From Megachile rotundata (lineage: Eukaryota; Arthropoda; Insecta; Hymenoptera; Megachilidae): 64,000 nt of DNA. The stretch is taken from NCBI RefSeq assembly GCF_050947335.1, contig NW_027473314.1, positions 4,898,001 to 4,962,000 of the forward strand, given 5' to 3'. Shown here one piece after another: positions 12,268 through 28,990 of the stretch (position 1 is its first letter; each line of letters begins with the position of its first letter). The notes under the pieces were generated by a model. The model had not been told where the DNA came from and searched no databases. It saw only the letters and a list, made by a program, of their open reading frames with translations. Position numbers and translations under genes: made by a program.

Positions 12268-14022
12268 ACAATCACAATCATACAATCACAGTCATACAAT
12301 CACAATCATACAATCACAATCATACAAATAACATCATACAAATAAAATCATACAACCACAATCATACAATCACAATCATACAATCACAGTCATACAATCA
12401 CAGTCATACAATCGCAATCATACAATCGCAATCATACAATCGCAATGTCACAATCACTATTATACAATCACAATCATACAATCGCAATATTACAATCGCA
12501 ATCATACAATCGCAAAGTCACAATCACTATCATACAATCACAATCATACAATCAAAATCATACAATCACAATCATACAATCACAATCATACAATCCCAAT
12601 CATACAATCCCAATCATTCAACCTCAATCATACAATCACAATCATACAATCACAATCATATAATCACAATCATACAATCACAATCATACAATCACCATCA
12701 TACAATCACAATCATACAATCACCATCATACAATCACAATCATACAATCATAATCATGTAATCACACTCATTAAATTGCAATCACACAATCGCAATCATA
12801 CAAACACAATCATAAAATCGCAATCATACAATCGCAATGTCACAATCACAATCATACAATCACAATCATACAATCACAATCATATAATCACAATCATACA
12901 ATCACAATCATACAATCACAATCATACAATCACAATCATACAATCACAATCATACAATCACAGTCATACAATCACAATCATACAATCGCAATCATACAAT
13001 CGCAATGTCACAATCACTATCGTACAATCACAATCATACAATCACAATCATACAATCACAATCATACAATCACAATCATACAATCTCAATCATGCAATCA
13101 CAATCATACAATCAAAATCATATAATCACAATCATACAATCACAATCATACAATCACAATCATACAATCACAATCATACAATCACAATCATACAATAAAA
13201 GTCATACAATAAAAGTCATACAATCACATTCATACAATGACAATCATACAATCACAATCATACAATCACAATCATACAAACACAATCATACAATCACAGT
13301 CATGCAATCACAATCATACAATCGCAGTCATACAATCGCAATATCACAATCACTATCATACAATCACAATCATACAATCTCAATCATGCAATCACAATCA
13401 TACAATCAAAATCATATAATCACAATCATACAATCACAATCATACAATCACAATCATACAATCACAATCATACAATCACAATCATACAATAAAAGTCATA
13501 CAATAAAAGTCATACAATCACATTCATACAATGACAATCATACAATCACAATCATACAATCACAATCATACAAACACAATCATACAATCACAGTCATGCA
13601 ATCACAATCATACAATCGCAATCATACAATCGCAATATCACAATCACTATCATACAATCACAATCATACAATCACAATCATACAATCACAATCATACAAT
13701 CACAATCATACAATCACAGTCATACAATCACAGTCATACAATCACAATCATACAACCACAGTCTTACAATCACAATCATACAATCACAATCATACAATCA
13801 CAATCATACAATTAAAATCATACAATTAAAATCATACAATCACAATCATACAATGACAATCATACAATCACAATCATACAATCACAATCATATAATCACA
13901 ATCATGCAATCACAATCATACAATCAACATCGTACAATCACAATCATACAGTCGCAATCATGCAATCACAATCATACAATCACAATCATACAATTAAAAT
14001 CATACAATCACAATCATACAAT

Positions 14023-14227
14023 CACGATCATACAATCACGATCATACAATCACGATCATACAATCACGATCATACAATCACGATCATACAATCACGATCA
14101 TACAATCACGATCATACAATCACGATCATACAATCACGATCATACAATCACGATCATACAATCACGATCATACAATCACGATCATACAATCACGATCATA
14201 CAATCACGATCATACAATCACGATCAT
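14023..14227 (+). repeat. CGATC run A6, 15 units
   Basis: Long-form flanks (CAACATCGTAC left, direct CACAGTC right). Lies in copy 1 of the 5,039-bp duplication. Confidence 0.95.
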
Positions 14228-16132
14228 ACAATCACAGTCATACAATCACAATCATACAATCACAATCATACAAATAACATCATACAAATAAAATCATACA
14301 ACCACAATCATACAATCACAATCATACAATCGCAGTCATACAATCACAATCATACAATCGCAATCATACAATCGCAATGTTACAATCACTATTATACAAT
14401 CACAATCATACAATCACAATCATACAATCACAATCATACAATCACAATCTTTCTATCACAATAATACAATCACAATCATACAATCGCAATCATACAATCG
14501 CAATGTCACAATCACTATCATACAATCACAATCACACAATCGCAATCACACAATCACAATCATACAATCACAATCATACAATCACAATCATACAATCACA
14601 ATCATACAATCACAACCATACAATCACAATCATACACTCACAATCATACAATCACAGTCATACAATCAAAATCATACAATCGCAATCATAAAATCACGAT
14701 CATACAATCACGATCATACAATCACGATCATAAAATCACGATCATACAATCACGATCATACAATCACGATCATACAATCACAATCATACAATCACAATCA
14801 TACAATCGCAATATTACAATCGCAATCATACAATCGCAAAGTCACAATCACTATCATACAATCACAATCATACAATCAAAATCATACAATCACAATCATA
14901 CAATCCCAATCATACAATCCCAATCATACAATCCCAATCATACAATCCCAATCATACAATCCCAATCATTCAACCTCAATCATACAATCACAATCATACA
15001 ATCACAATCATATAATCACAATCATACAATCACAATCATACAATCACCATCATACAATCACAATCATACAATCACCATCATACAATCACAATCATACAAT
15101 CATAATCATATAATCACACTCATTAAATTGCAATCACACAATCGCAATCATACAAACACAATCATAAAATCGCAATCATACAATCGCAATGTCACAATAA
15201 CAATCATACAATCACAATCATACAAACGCAATCATACAATCACAATCATATAATCACAATTATACAATCACAATCATACAATCACAAGCATACAATCACA
15301 ATCATACAATCACAATCATACAATCACAATCATACAATCTCAATCATGCAATCACAATCATACAATCAAAATCATATAATCACAATCATACAATCACAAT
15401 CATACAATCACAATCATACAATCACAATCATACAATCACAATCATACAATCACAATCATACAATCACAATCATACAATAAAAGTCATACAATAAAAGTCA
15501 TACAATCGCAATATTACAATCGCAATCATACAATCACAATCATACAATTAAAATCATACAATCACAATCATACAATGGCAATCATACAATCACAATCATA
15601 CAATCATAATCATACAATCACAATTATACAATCACAATCATACAATCACAATCATATAATCACAGTCATACAATCGCAATATTACAATCGCAATCATACA
15701 ATCACAAACATCCAATTAAAATCATACAATCGCAATCATACAATGACAATCATACAATCACAATCATACAATCACAATCATACAATCACAATCATACAAT
15801 CACAGTCATACAATCACAATCATACAATCACAATCATACAAATAACATCATACAAATAAAATCATACAACCACAATCATACAATCACAATCATACAATCA
15901 CAGTCATACAATCACAGTCATACAATCACAATCATACAATCGCAATCATACAATCGCAATGTCACAATCACTATTATACAATCACAATCATACAATCACA
16001 ATCATACAATCACAATCATACAATCACAATCTTTCTATCACAATCATACAATCACAATCATACAATCGCAATCATACAATCACAATCATGCAATCACAAT
16101 CATACAATCACAATCATACAATCACAATCATA

Positions 16133-16150
16133 CAATAAAAGGATACAATC
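16133..16150 (+). other. Register break: one base lost
   Basis: CAATAAAAGGATACAATC stands where the CAATAAAAGTCATACAATC marker is expected, so one base is missing and the 14-bp phase shifts by one. Marker positions modulo 14 change by one across this point. Confidence 0.9.
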
Positions 16151-19061
16151 ACAATCATACAATGACAATCATACGATCAAAATCATACAATCACAATCAT
16201 ACAAACACAATCATACAATCACAGTCATGCAATCACAATCATACAATCGCAATCATACAATCGCAATATCACAATCACTATCATACAATAACAATCATAC
16301 AATCACAATCATACAATCACAATCATACAATCACGATCATACAATCACGATCATACAATCACGATCATACAATCACGATCATAAAATCACAATCATACAA
16401 TCACAATCATACAATCACAATCATATAATCACAATCATGCAATCACAATTATACAATCGAAATCATACAATCACAATCATACAGTCGCAATCATACAATC
16501 ACAATCATACAATCACAATCATACAATCACAACCATACAATCACAATCATACACTCACAATCATACAATCACAGTCATACAATCAAAATCATACAATCGC
16601 AATCATAAAATCACGATCATACAATCACGATCATACAATCACGATCATAAAATCACAATCATACAATCACAATCATACAATCACAATCATATAATCACAA
16701 TCATGCAATCACAATTATACAATCGAAATCATACAATCACAATCATACAGTCGCAATCATGCAATGACAATCATACAATTACAATCATACAATTAAAATC
16801 ATACAATCACAATCATACAATCACAATCATACAATCACAATCATGCAATCACAATCATACAATCACAATCATACAATCACAATCATACAATAAAAGTCAT
16901 ACAATCACAATCATACAATGACAATCATACAATCAAAATCATACAATCACAATCATACAAACACAATCATACAATCACAGTCATGCAATCACAATCATAC
17001 AATCGCAATCATACAATCGCAATATCACAATCACTATCATACAATAACAATCATACAATCACAGTCATACAATCACAATCATACAATCACAATCATACAA
17101 TCACAATCATACAATCACAATCATACAATCACAATCATACAATCACAGTCATACAATCACAATCACACAATCGCAATCATACAATCGCAATGTCACAATC
17201 ACTATCGTACAATCACAATCATACAATCACAATCATACAATCACAATCATACAATCACGATCATACAATCACGATCATACAATCACGATCATACAATCGC
17301 GATCATACAATCACAATCATACAATCGCAATATTAAAATCGCAATCATACAATCGCAATGTCACAATCATTATCATACAGTCACAATCATACAATCACAA
17401 TCATACAATCCCAATCATTCAATCTCAATCATACAATCACAATCATATAATCACAATCATACAATCACAATCATACAATCACCATCATACAATCTCAATC
17501 ATGCAATCACAATCATACAATCAAAATCACACAACCACAATCATACAATCACAATCATACAATCACAATCATACAATCACAGTCATACAATCACAATCAT
17601 ACAATCACCATCATACAATCACAATCATACAATTAAAATCATACAATCACAATCATACAATGACAATCATACAATCACAATCATACAATCACAATCATAC
17701 AATCACAATCATACAATCACAATCATATAATCACAATCATGCAATCACAATCATACAATCAACATCATACAATCACAATCATACAGTCGCAATCATGCAA
17801 TCACAATAATACAATCACAATCATACAATTAAAATCATACAATCACAATCATACAATCACAATCATACAATCACAATCATACAATCGCAATCATACAATC
17901 GCAATGTCACAATCACTATCATACAATCACAATCATACAATCACAATCATACAATCACAATCCTACTATCACAATCATACAATCACACTCATACAATCAC
18001 AATCATACAATCGCAATCATACAATCGCAATGTCACAATCACTATTATACAATCACAGTCATAAAATCACAATCATACAATCACAATCATACAATCACGA
18101 TCATACAATCACGATCATACAATCACAATCATACAACCACAGTCTTAAAATCACAATCATACAATCACAATCATACAATCACAATCATACAATTAAAATC
18201 ATACAATTAAAATCATACAATCACAATCATACAATGACAATCATACAATCACAATCATACAATCACAATCATATAATCACAATCGTGCAATCACAATCAT
18301 ACAATCAACATCATACAATCACAATCATACAATCACAGTCATGCAATCACAATCATACAATCGCAGTCATACAATCGCAATATCACAATCACTATCATAC
18401 AATCACAATCATACAATCTCAATCATGCAATCACAATCATACAATCAAAATCATATAATCACAATCATACAATCACAATCATACAATCACAATCATACAA
18501 TCACAATCATACAATCACAATCATACAATAAAAGTCATACAATAAAAGTCATACAATCACATTCATACAATGACAATCATACAATCACAATCATACAATC
18601 ACAATCATACAAACACAATCATACAATCACAGTCATGCAATCACAATCATACAATCGCAATCATACAATCGCAATATCACAATCACTATCATACAATCAC
18701 AATCATACAATCACAATCATACAATCACAATCATACAATCACAATCATACAATCACAGTCATACAATCACAGTCATACAATCACAATCATACAACCACAG
18801 TCTTACAATCACAATCATACAATCACAATCATACAATCACAATCATACAATTAAAATCATACAATTAAAATCATACAATCACAATCATACAATGACAATC
18901 ATACAATCACAATCATACAATCACAATCATATAATCACAATCATGCAATCACAATCATACAATCAACATCGTACAATCACAATCATACAGTCGCAATCAT
19001 GCAATCACAATCATACAATCACAATCATACAATTAAAATCATACAATCACAATCATACAAT

Positions 19062-19266
19062 CACGATCATACAATCACGATCATACAATCACGATCATAC
19101 AATCACGATCATACAATCACGATCATACAATCACGATCATACAATCACGATCATACAATCACGATCATACAATCACGATCATACAATCACGATCATACAA
19201 TCACGATCATACAATCACGATCATACAATCACGATCATACAATCACGATCATACAATCACGATCAT
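19062..19266 (+). repeat. CGATC run A7, 15 units
   Basis: Same number and flanks as A6, exactly 5,039 bp downstream. Confidence 0.95.
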
Positions 19267-21171
19267 ACAATCACAGTCATACAATCACAATCATACAATC
19301 ACAATCATACAAATAACATCATACAAATAAAATCATACAACCACAATCATACAATCACAATCATACAATCGCAGTCATACAATCACAATCATACAATCGC
19401 AATCATACAATCGCAATGTTACAATCACTATTATACAATCACAATCATACAATCACAATCATACAATCACAATCATACAATCACAATCTTTCTATCACAA
19501 TAATACAATCACAATCATACAATCGCAATCATACAATCGCAATGTCACAATCACTATCATACAATCACAATCACACAATCGCAATCACACAATCACAATC
19601 ATACAATCACAATCATACAATCACAATCATACAATCACAATCATACAATCACAACCATACAATCACAATCATACACTCACAATCATACAATCACAGTCAT
19701 ACAATCAAAATCATACAATCGCAATCATAAAATCACGATCATACAATCACGATCATACAATCACGATCATAAAATCACGATCATACAATCACGATCATAC
19801 AATCACGATCATACAATCACAATCATACAATCACAATCATACAATCGCAATATTACAATCGCAATCATACAATCGCAAAGTCACAATCACTATCATACAA
19901 TCACAATCATACAATCAAAATCATACAATCACAATCATACAATCCCAATCATACAATCCCAATCATACAATCCCAATCATACAATCCCAATCATACAATC
20001 CCAATCATTCAACCTCAATCATACAATCACAATCATACAATCACAATCATATAATCACAATCATACAATCACAATCATACAATCACCATCATACAATCAC
20101 AATCATACAATCACCATCATACAATCACAATCATACAATCATAATCATATAATCACACTCATTAAATTGCAATCACACAATCGCAATCATACAAACACAA
20201 TCATAAAATCGCAATCATACAATCGCAATGTCACAATAACAATCATACAATCACAATCATACAAACGCAATCATACAATCACAATCATATAATCACAATT
20301 ATACAATCACAATCATACAATCACAAGCATACAATCACAATCATACAATCACAATCATACAATCACAATCATACAATCTCAATCATGCAATCACAATCAT
20401 ACAATCAAAATCATATAATCACAATCATACAATCACAATCATACAATCACAATCATACAATCACAATCATACAATCACAATCATACAATCACAATCATAC
20501 AATCACAATCATACAATAAAAGTCATACAATAAAAGTCATACAATCGCAATATTACAATCGCAATCATACAATCACAATCATACAATTAAAATCATACAA
20601 TCACAATCATACAATGGCAATCATACAATCACAATCATACAATCATAATCATACAATCACAATTATACAATCACAATCATACAATCACAATCATATAATC
20701 ACAGTCATACAATCGCAATATTACAATCGCAATCATACAATCACAAACATCCAATTAAAATCATACAATCGCAATCATACAATGACAATCATACAATCAC
20801 AATCATACAATCACAATCATACAATCACAATCATACAATCACAGTCATACAATCACAATCATACAATCACAATCATACAAATAACATCATACAAATAAAA
20901 TCATACAACCACAATCATACAATCACAATCATACAATCACAGTCATACAATCACAGTCATACAATCACAATCATACAATCGCAATCATACAATCGCAATG
21001 TCACAATCACTATTATACAATCACAATCATACAATCACAATCATACAATCACAATCATACAATCACAATCTTTCTATCACAATCATACAATCACAATCAT
21101 ACAATCGCAATCATACAATCACAATCATGCAATCACAATCATACAATCACAATCATACAATCACAATCATA

Positions 21172-21189
21172 CAATAAAAGGATACAATC
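21172..21189 (+). other. Register break: duplicated copy of the same loss
   Basis: The identical CAATAAAAGGATACAATC lies exactly 5,039 bp after the previous one. The loss therefore predates the 5,039-bp duplication. Confidence 0.9.
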
Positions 21190-23442
21190 ACAATCATACA
21201 ATGACAATCATACGATCAAAATCATACAATCACAATCATACAAACACAATCATACAATCACAGTCATGCAATCACAATCATACAATCGCAATCATACAAT
21301 CGCAATATCACAATCACTATCATACAATAACAATCATACAATCACAATCATACAATCACAATCATACAATCACGATCATACAATCACGATCATACAATCA
21401 CGATCATACAATCACGATCATAAAATCACAATCATACAATCACAATCATACAATCACAATCATATAATCACAATCATGCAATCACAATTATACAATCGAA
21501 ATCATACAATCACAATCATACAGTCGCAATCATACAATCACAATCATACAATCACAATCATACAATCACAACCATACAATCACAATCATACACTCACAAT
21601 CATACAATCACAGTCATACAATCAAAATCATACAATCGCAATCATAAAATCACGATCATACAATCACGATCATACAATCACGATCATAAAATCACAATCA
21701 TACAATCACAATCATACAATCACAATCATATAATCACAATCATGCAATCACAATTATACAATCGAAATCATACAATCACAATCATACAGTCGCAATCATG
21801 CAATGACAATCATACAATTACAATCATACAATTAAAATCATACAATCACAATCATACAATCACAATCATACAATCACAATCATGCAATCACAATCATACA
21901 ATCACAATCATACAATCACAATCATACAATAAAAGTCATACAATCACAATCATACAATGACAATCATACAATCAAAATCATACAATCACAATCATACAAA
22001 CACAATCATACAATCACAGTCATGCAATCACAATCATACAATCGCAATCATACAATCGCAATATCACAATCACTATCATACAATAACAATCATACAATCA
22101 CAGTCATACAATCACAATCATACAATCACAATCATACAATCACAATCATACAATCACAATCATACAATCACAATCATACAATCACAGTCATACAATCACA
22201 ATCACACAATCGCAATCATACAATCGCAATGTCACAATCACTATCGTACAATCACAATCATACAATCACAATCATACAATCACAATCATACAATCACGAT
22301 CATACAATCACGATCATACAATCACGATCATACAATCGCGATCATACAATCACAATCATACAATCGCAATATTAAAATCGCAATCATACAATCGCAATGT
22401 CACAATCATTATCATACAGTCACAATCATACAATCACAATCATACAATCCCAATCATTCAATCTCAATCATACAATCACAATCATATAATCACAATCATA
22501 CAATCACAATCATACAATCACCATCATACAATCTCAATCATGCAATCACAATCATACAATCAAAATCACACAACCACAATCATACAATCACAATCATACA
22601 ATCACAATCATACAATCACAGTCATACAATCACAATCATACAATCACCATCATACAATCACAATCATACAATTAAAATCATACAATCACAATCATACAAT
22701 GACAATCATACAATCACAATCATACAATCACAATCATACAATCACAATCATACAATCACAATCATATAATCACAATCATGCAATCACAATCATACAATCA
22801 ACATCATACAATCACAATCATACAGTCGCAATCATGCAATCACAATAATACAATCACAATCATACAATTAAAATCATACAATCACAATCATACAATCACA
22901 ATCATACAATCACAATCATACAATCGCAATCATACAATCGCAATGTCACAATCACTATCATACAATCACAATCATACAATCACAATCATACAATCACAAT
23001 CCTACTATCACAATCATACAATCACACTCATACAATCACAATCATACAATCGCAATCATACAATCGCAATGTCACAATCACTATTATACAATCACAGTCA
23101 TAAAATCACAATCATACAATCACAATCATACAATCACGATCATACAATCACGATCATACAATCACAATCATACAACCACAGTCTTAAAATCACAATCATA
23201 CAATCACAATCATACAATCACAATCATACAATTAAAATCATACAATTAAAATCATACAATCACAATCATACAATGACAATCATACAATCACAATCATACA
23301 ATCACAATCATATAATCACAATCGTGCAATCACAATCATACAATCAACATCATACAATCACAATCATACAGTCGCAATCATGCAATCACAATCATACAAT
23401 CACAATCATACAATTAAAATCATACAATCACAATCATACAAT

Positions 23443-23549
23443 CACGATCATACAATCACGATCATACAATCACGATCATACAATCACGATCATACAATCA
23501 CGATCATACAATCACGATCATACAATCACGATCATACAATCACGATCAT
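23443..23549 (+). repeat. CGATC run A8, 8 units
   Basis: Short-form flanks. It begins just past the end of the 5,039-bp copy 2 and resembles the A5a region at a distance of 11,478 bp (820 monomers minus the two lost bases). Confidence 0.94.
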
Positions 23550-24002
23550 ACAATCACAATCATACAATCACAGTCATACAATCACAATCATACAATCACA
23601 ATCATACAAATAACATCATACAAATAAAATCATACAACCACAATCATACAATCACAATCATACAATCACAGTCATACAATCACAGTCATACAATCGCAAT
23701 CATACAATCGCAATCATACAATCGCAATGTCACAATCACTATTATACAATCACAATCATACAATCGCAATATTACAATCGCAATCATACAATCGCAAAGT
23801 CACAATCACTATCATACAATCACAATCATACAATCAAAATCATACAATCACAATCATACAATCACAATCATACAATCCCAATCATACAATCACAATCATA
23901 CAACCACAGTCTTAAAATCACAATCATACAATCACAATCATACAATCACAATCATACAATTAAAATCATACAATTAAAATCATACAATCACAATCATACA
24001 AT

Positions 24003-24067
24003 CACGATCATAGAATCACGATCATACAATCACGATCATACAATCACGATCATACAATCACGATCAT
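24003..24067 (+). repeat. CGATC run H1, 5 units, hybrid
   Basis: Left flank is type A-like (CAATTAAAATC, then a plain monomer), but after the first unit comes the TAGAATC interruption typical of type B, followed by four units counting the interrupted one. CACCATC follows, then AAATAACATC. Shortest run; interpreted as an A/B recombinant. Confidence 0.85.
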
Positions 24068-24399
24068 ACAATCACCATCATACAATCACAATCATACAAA
24101 TAACATCATACAAATAAAATCGTACAACCACAATCATACAATCACAATCATACAATCACAGTCATACAATCACAGTCATACAATCACAATCATACAATCA
24201 CAATCATACAATCACAATCATACAATAAAAGTCATACAATCACAATCATACAATGACAATCATACAATCAAAATCATACAATCACAATCATACAAACACA
24301 ATCATACAATCACAGTCATGCAATCACAATCATACAATCGCAATCATACAATCGCAATATCACAATCACTATCATACAATAACAATCATACAATCACAG

Positions 24400-25027
24400 T
24401 CATACAATCACAATCATACAATCACAATCATACAATCACAATCATACAATCACAATCATACAATCACAGTCATACAATCACAATCACACAATCGCAATCA
24501 TACAATCGCAATGTCACAATCACTATCGTACAATCACAATCATACAATCACAATCATACAATCACAATCATACAATCACGATCATACAATCACGATCATA
24601 CAATCACGATCATACAATCGCGATCATACAATCACAATCATACAATCGCAATATTACAATCGCAATCATACAATCGCAATGTCACAATCATTATCATACA
24701 GTCACAATCATACAATCACAATCATACAATCCCAATCATTCAATCTCAATCATACAATCACAATCATATAATCACAATCATACAATCACAATCATACAAT
24801 CACCATCATACAATCTCAATCATGCAATCACAATCATACAATCAAAATCATACAACCACAATCATACAATCACAATCATACAATCACAATCATACAATCA
24901 CAGTCATACAATCACAATCATACAATCACCATCATACAGTCACAATCATACAATTAAAATCATACAATCACAATCATACAATGACAATCATACAATCACA
25001 ATCATACAATCACAATCATACAATCAC
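24400..25027 (+). repeat. 628-bp segment, copy 1 (offset 910 bp)
   Basis: Carries the type D run, the CCCAATCATTCAATCTC monomer (CCC at 24731) and the CTCAATCATGCA module. It recurs exactly 910 bp (65 monomers) later. The 282 bp between the copies (25028-25309) hold one AAATAACATC module and the GCAATGTCAC and GCAAAGTCAC modules. Confidence 0.85.
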
Positions 25028-25309
25028 GATCATACAATCACAATCATACAATCACAGTCATACAATCACAATCATACAATCACAATCATACAAATAACAT
25101 CATACAAATAAAATCATACAACCACAATCATACAATCACAATCATACAATCACAGTCATACAATCACAGTCATACAATCGCAATCATACAATCGCAATCA
25201 TATAATCGCAATGTCACAATCACTATTATACAATCACAATCATACAATCGCAATATTACAATCGCAATCATACAATCGCAAAGTCACAATCACTATCATA
25301 CAATCACAA

Positions 25310-25937
25310 TCATACAATCACAATCATACAATCACAATCATACAATCACAATCATACAATCACAATCATACAATCACAGTCATACAATCACAATCACACA
25401 ATCGCAATCATACAATCGCAATGTCACAATCACTATCGTACAATCACAATCATACAATCACAATCATACAATCACAATCATACAATCACGATCATACAAT
25501 CACGATCATACAATCACGATCATACAATCGCGATCATACAATCACAATCATACAATCGCAATATTACAATCGCAATCATACAATCGCAATGTCACAATCA
25601 TTATCATACAGTCACAATCATACAATCACAATCATACAATCCCAATCATTCAATCTCAATCATACAATCACAATCATATAATCACAATCATACAATCACA
25701 ATCATACAATCACCATCATACAATCTCAATCATGCAATCACAATCATACAATCAAAATCATACAACCACAATCATACAATCACAATCATACAATCACAAT
25801 CATACAATCACAGTCATACAATCACAATCATACAATCACCATCATACAGTCACAATCATACAATTAAAATCATACAATCACAATCATACAATGACAATCA
25901 TACAATCACAATCATACAATCACAATCATACAATCAC
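25310..25937 (+). repeat. 628-bp segment, copy 2
   Basis: Second copy, with the CCCAATCATTCAATCTC monomer at 25641. It diverges from the first at about 25937, where plain monomers and a CATATAATC monomer stand in place of a CACGATC monomer. Confidence 0.85.
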
Positions 25938-26634
25938 AATCATACAATCACAATCATATAATCACAATCATGCAATCACAATCATACAATCAACATCATA
26001 CAATCACAATCATACAGTCGCAATCATGCAATCACAATAATACAATCACAATCATACAATTAAAATCATACAATCACAATCATACAATCACAATCATACA
26101 ATCACAATCATACAATCGCAATCATACAATCGCAATGTCACAATCACTATCATACAATCACAATCATACAATCACAATCATACAATCACAATCCTACTAT
26201 CACAATCATACAATCACACTCATACAATCACAATCATACAATCGCAATCATACAATCGCAATGTCACAATCACTATTATACAATCACAGTCATAAAATCA
26301 CAATCATACAATCACAATCATACAATCACGATCATACAATCACGATCATACAATCACAATCATACAACCACAGTCTTACAATCACAATCATACAATCACA
26401 ATCATACAATCACAATCATACAATTAAAATCATACAATTAAAATCATACAATCACAATCATACAATGACAATCATACAATCACAATCATACAATCACAAT
26501 CATATAATCACAATCATGCAATCACAATCATACAATCAACATCATACAATCACAATCATACAGTCGCAATCATGCAATCACAATCATACAATCACAATCA
26601 TACAATTAAAATCATACAATCACAATCATACAAT

Positions 26635-26755
26635 CACGATCATACAATCACGATCATACAATCACGATCATACAATCACGATCATACAATCACGATCATA
26701 CAATCACGATCATACAATCACGATCATACAATCACGATCATACAATCACGATCAT
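26635..26755 (+). repeat. CGATC run A9, 9 units
   Basis: Short-form flanks, like A1; the surrounding sequence is close to the 125-830 region of the window. Confidence 0.94.
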
Positions 26756-27810
26756 ACAATCACAATCATACAATCACAGTCATACAATCACAATCATACA
26801 ATCACAATCATACAAATAACATCATACAAATAAAATCATACAACCACAATCATACAATCACAATCATACAATCACAGTCATACAATCACAGTCATACAAT
26901 CGCAATCATACAATCGCAATCATATAATCGCAATGTCACAATCACTATTATACAATCACAATCATACAATCGCAATATTACAATCGCAATCATACAATCG
27001 CAAAGTCACAATCACTATCATACAATCACAATCATACAATCAAAATCATACATTCACAATCATACAATCACAATCATACAATCCCAATCATACAATCCCA
27101 ATCATTCAACCTCAATCATACAATCACAATCATACAATCACAATCATATAATCACAATCATACAATCACAATCATACAATCACCATCATACAATCACAAT
27201 CATACAATCACCATCATACAATCACAATCATACAATCATAATCATGTATTCACACTCATTAAATTGCAATCACACAATCGCAATCATACAAACACAATCA
27301 TAAAATCGCAATCATACAATCGCAATGTCACAATCACAATCATACAATCACAATCATACAAACGCAATCATACAATCACAATCATATAATCACAATTATA
27401 CAATCACAATCATACAATCACAAGCATACAATCACAATCATACAATCACAATCATACAATCTCAATCATGCAATCACAATCATACAATCAAAATCATATA
27501 ATCACAATCATACAATCACAATCATACAATCACAATCATACAATCACAATCATACAATCACAATCATACAATTAAAATCATACAATCACAATCATACAAT
27601 CACAATCATACAATCACAATCATGCAATCACAATCATACAATCACAATCATACAATAAAAGTCATAAAATCACAATCATACAATGACAATCATACAATCA
27701 CAATCATACAAACACAATCATACAATCACAGTCATGCAATCACAATCATACAATCGCAATCATACAATCGCAATATCACAATCACTATCATACAACAACA
27801 ATCATACAAT

Positions 27811-27973
27811 CACGATCATACAATCACGATCATACAATCACGATCATACAATCACGATCATACAATCACGATCATACAATCACGATCATGCAATCACGAT
27901 CATACAATCACGATCATACAATCACGATCATAGAATCACGATCATACAATCACGATCATACAATCACGATCAT
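27811..27973 (+). repeat. CGATC run B1, 12 units (9+3)
   Basis: Type B: left flank GCAATATCACAATCACTATC and an ACAACAATC monomer. Nine units stand before the TAGAATC interruption and three after it. One unit reads CATGCAATC. Confidence 0.94.
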
Positions 27974-28775
27974 ACAATCACAATCATACAATCACGATCA
28001 TACAATCACAATCATACAATCACAATCATACAATCGCAATATTACAATCGCAATCATACAATCGCAAAGTCACAATCACTATCATACAATCACAATCATA
28101 CAATCACAATCATACAATCACAATCATACAATCACAATCATACAATCACAATCATACAATCACAATCATACAAACGCAATCATACAATCAAAATCATATA
28201 ATCACAATTATACAATCACAATCATACAATCACAAGCATACAATCACAATCATACAATCACAATCATACAATCACAATCATACAATCTCAATCATGCAAT
28301 CACAATCATACAATCAAAATCATATAATCACAATCATACAATCACAATCATACAATCACAATCATACAATCACAATCATACAATCACAATCATACAATAA
28401 AAGTCATACAATAAAAGTCATACAATCACATTCATACAATGACAATCATACAATCACAATCATACAATCACAATCATACAAACACAATCATACAATCACA
28501 GTCATGCAATCACAATCATACAATCGCAATCATACAATCGCAATATCACAATCACTATCATACAATCACAATTATACAATCAGAGTCATACAATCACAAT
28601 CATACAATCACAATCATACAATCACAATCATACAATCACAATCATACAATCACAGTCATACAATCACAATCATACAATCGCAATCATACAATCGCAATGT
28701 CACAATCACTATCGTACAATCACAATCATACAATCACAATCATACAATCACAATCATACAATCACAATCATACAA

Positions 28776-28800
28776 TCACGACCATACAATCACGATCATA
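28776..28800 (+). repeat. Type E pair CGACC + CGATC
   Basis: A two-monomer block, CACGACC then CACGATC, precedes the GCAATATTAC module. Copies lie near 28.78, 30.19, 37.73, 40.68 (as AACGACC), 44.96, 51.19, 53.45, 53.99, 55.67, 56.90, 59.94, 61.17 and 61.89 kb. The count is invariant. Confidence 0.82.
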
Positions 28801-28990
28801 CAATCACAATCATACAATCGCAATATTACAATCGCAATCATACAATCACAATCATACAATTAAAATCATACAATCACAATCATACAATGGCAATCATACA
28901 ATCACAGCCATGCAATGACAATCATACAATCGCAATCATACAATCGCAATATCACAATCACTATCATACAATCACAATCATACAATCACA

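Larger units (their letters stand above)
13285..18323 (+). repeat. 5,039-bp tandem duplication, copy 1
   Basis: Every marker I checked recurs 5,039 bp downstream, for example 13302/18341, 14443/19482, 15121/20160, 16025/21064 and 17739/22778. The CGATC and CCCAATC counts are also equal. The period is 360 monomers minus one base, because the copy carries the single-base loss near 16,141. The left limit is where CAAACACAATC (13.28 kb) faces CAATCACAATC (18.32 kb). Confidence 0.93.
18324..23362 (+). repeat. 5,039-bp tandem duplication, copy 2
   Basis: No base difference from copy 1 was seen in the parts I compared, including the shared single-base loss. The right limit is near 23.36 kb, where CAGTCGCAATCATGCA takes the place of CACAGTCATGCA. 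The junction at about 18.30-18.35 kb joins the CAACATCATAC module directly to CACAGTCATGCA. Confidence 0.93.
27590..28990 (+). repeat. 1.4-kb tandem block, copy 1
   Basis: Contains a type B CGATC run, the CAATAAAAGTC doublet, CAGAGTC, type E and CACAGCCATGCAATGAC modules. It matches the next copy at 1,400 bp (27683/29083, 27888/29288) and then at 1,414 bp (28439/29853, 28887/30301). Confidence 0.88.
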
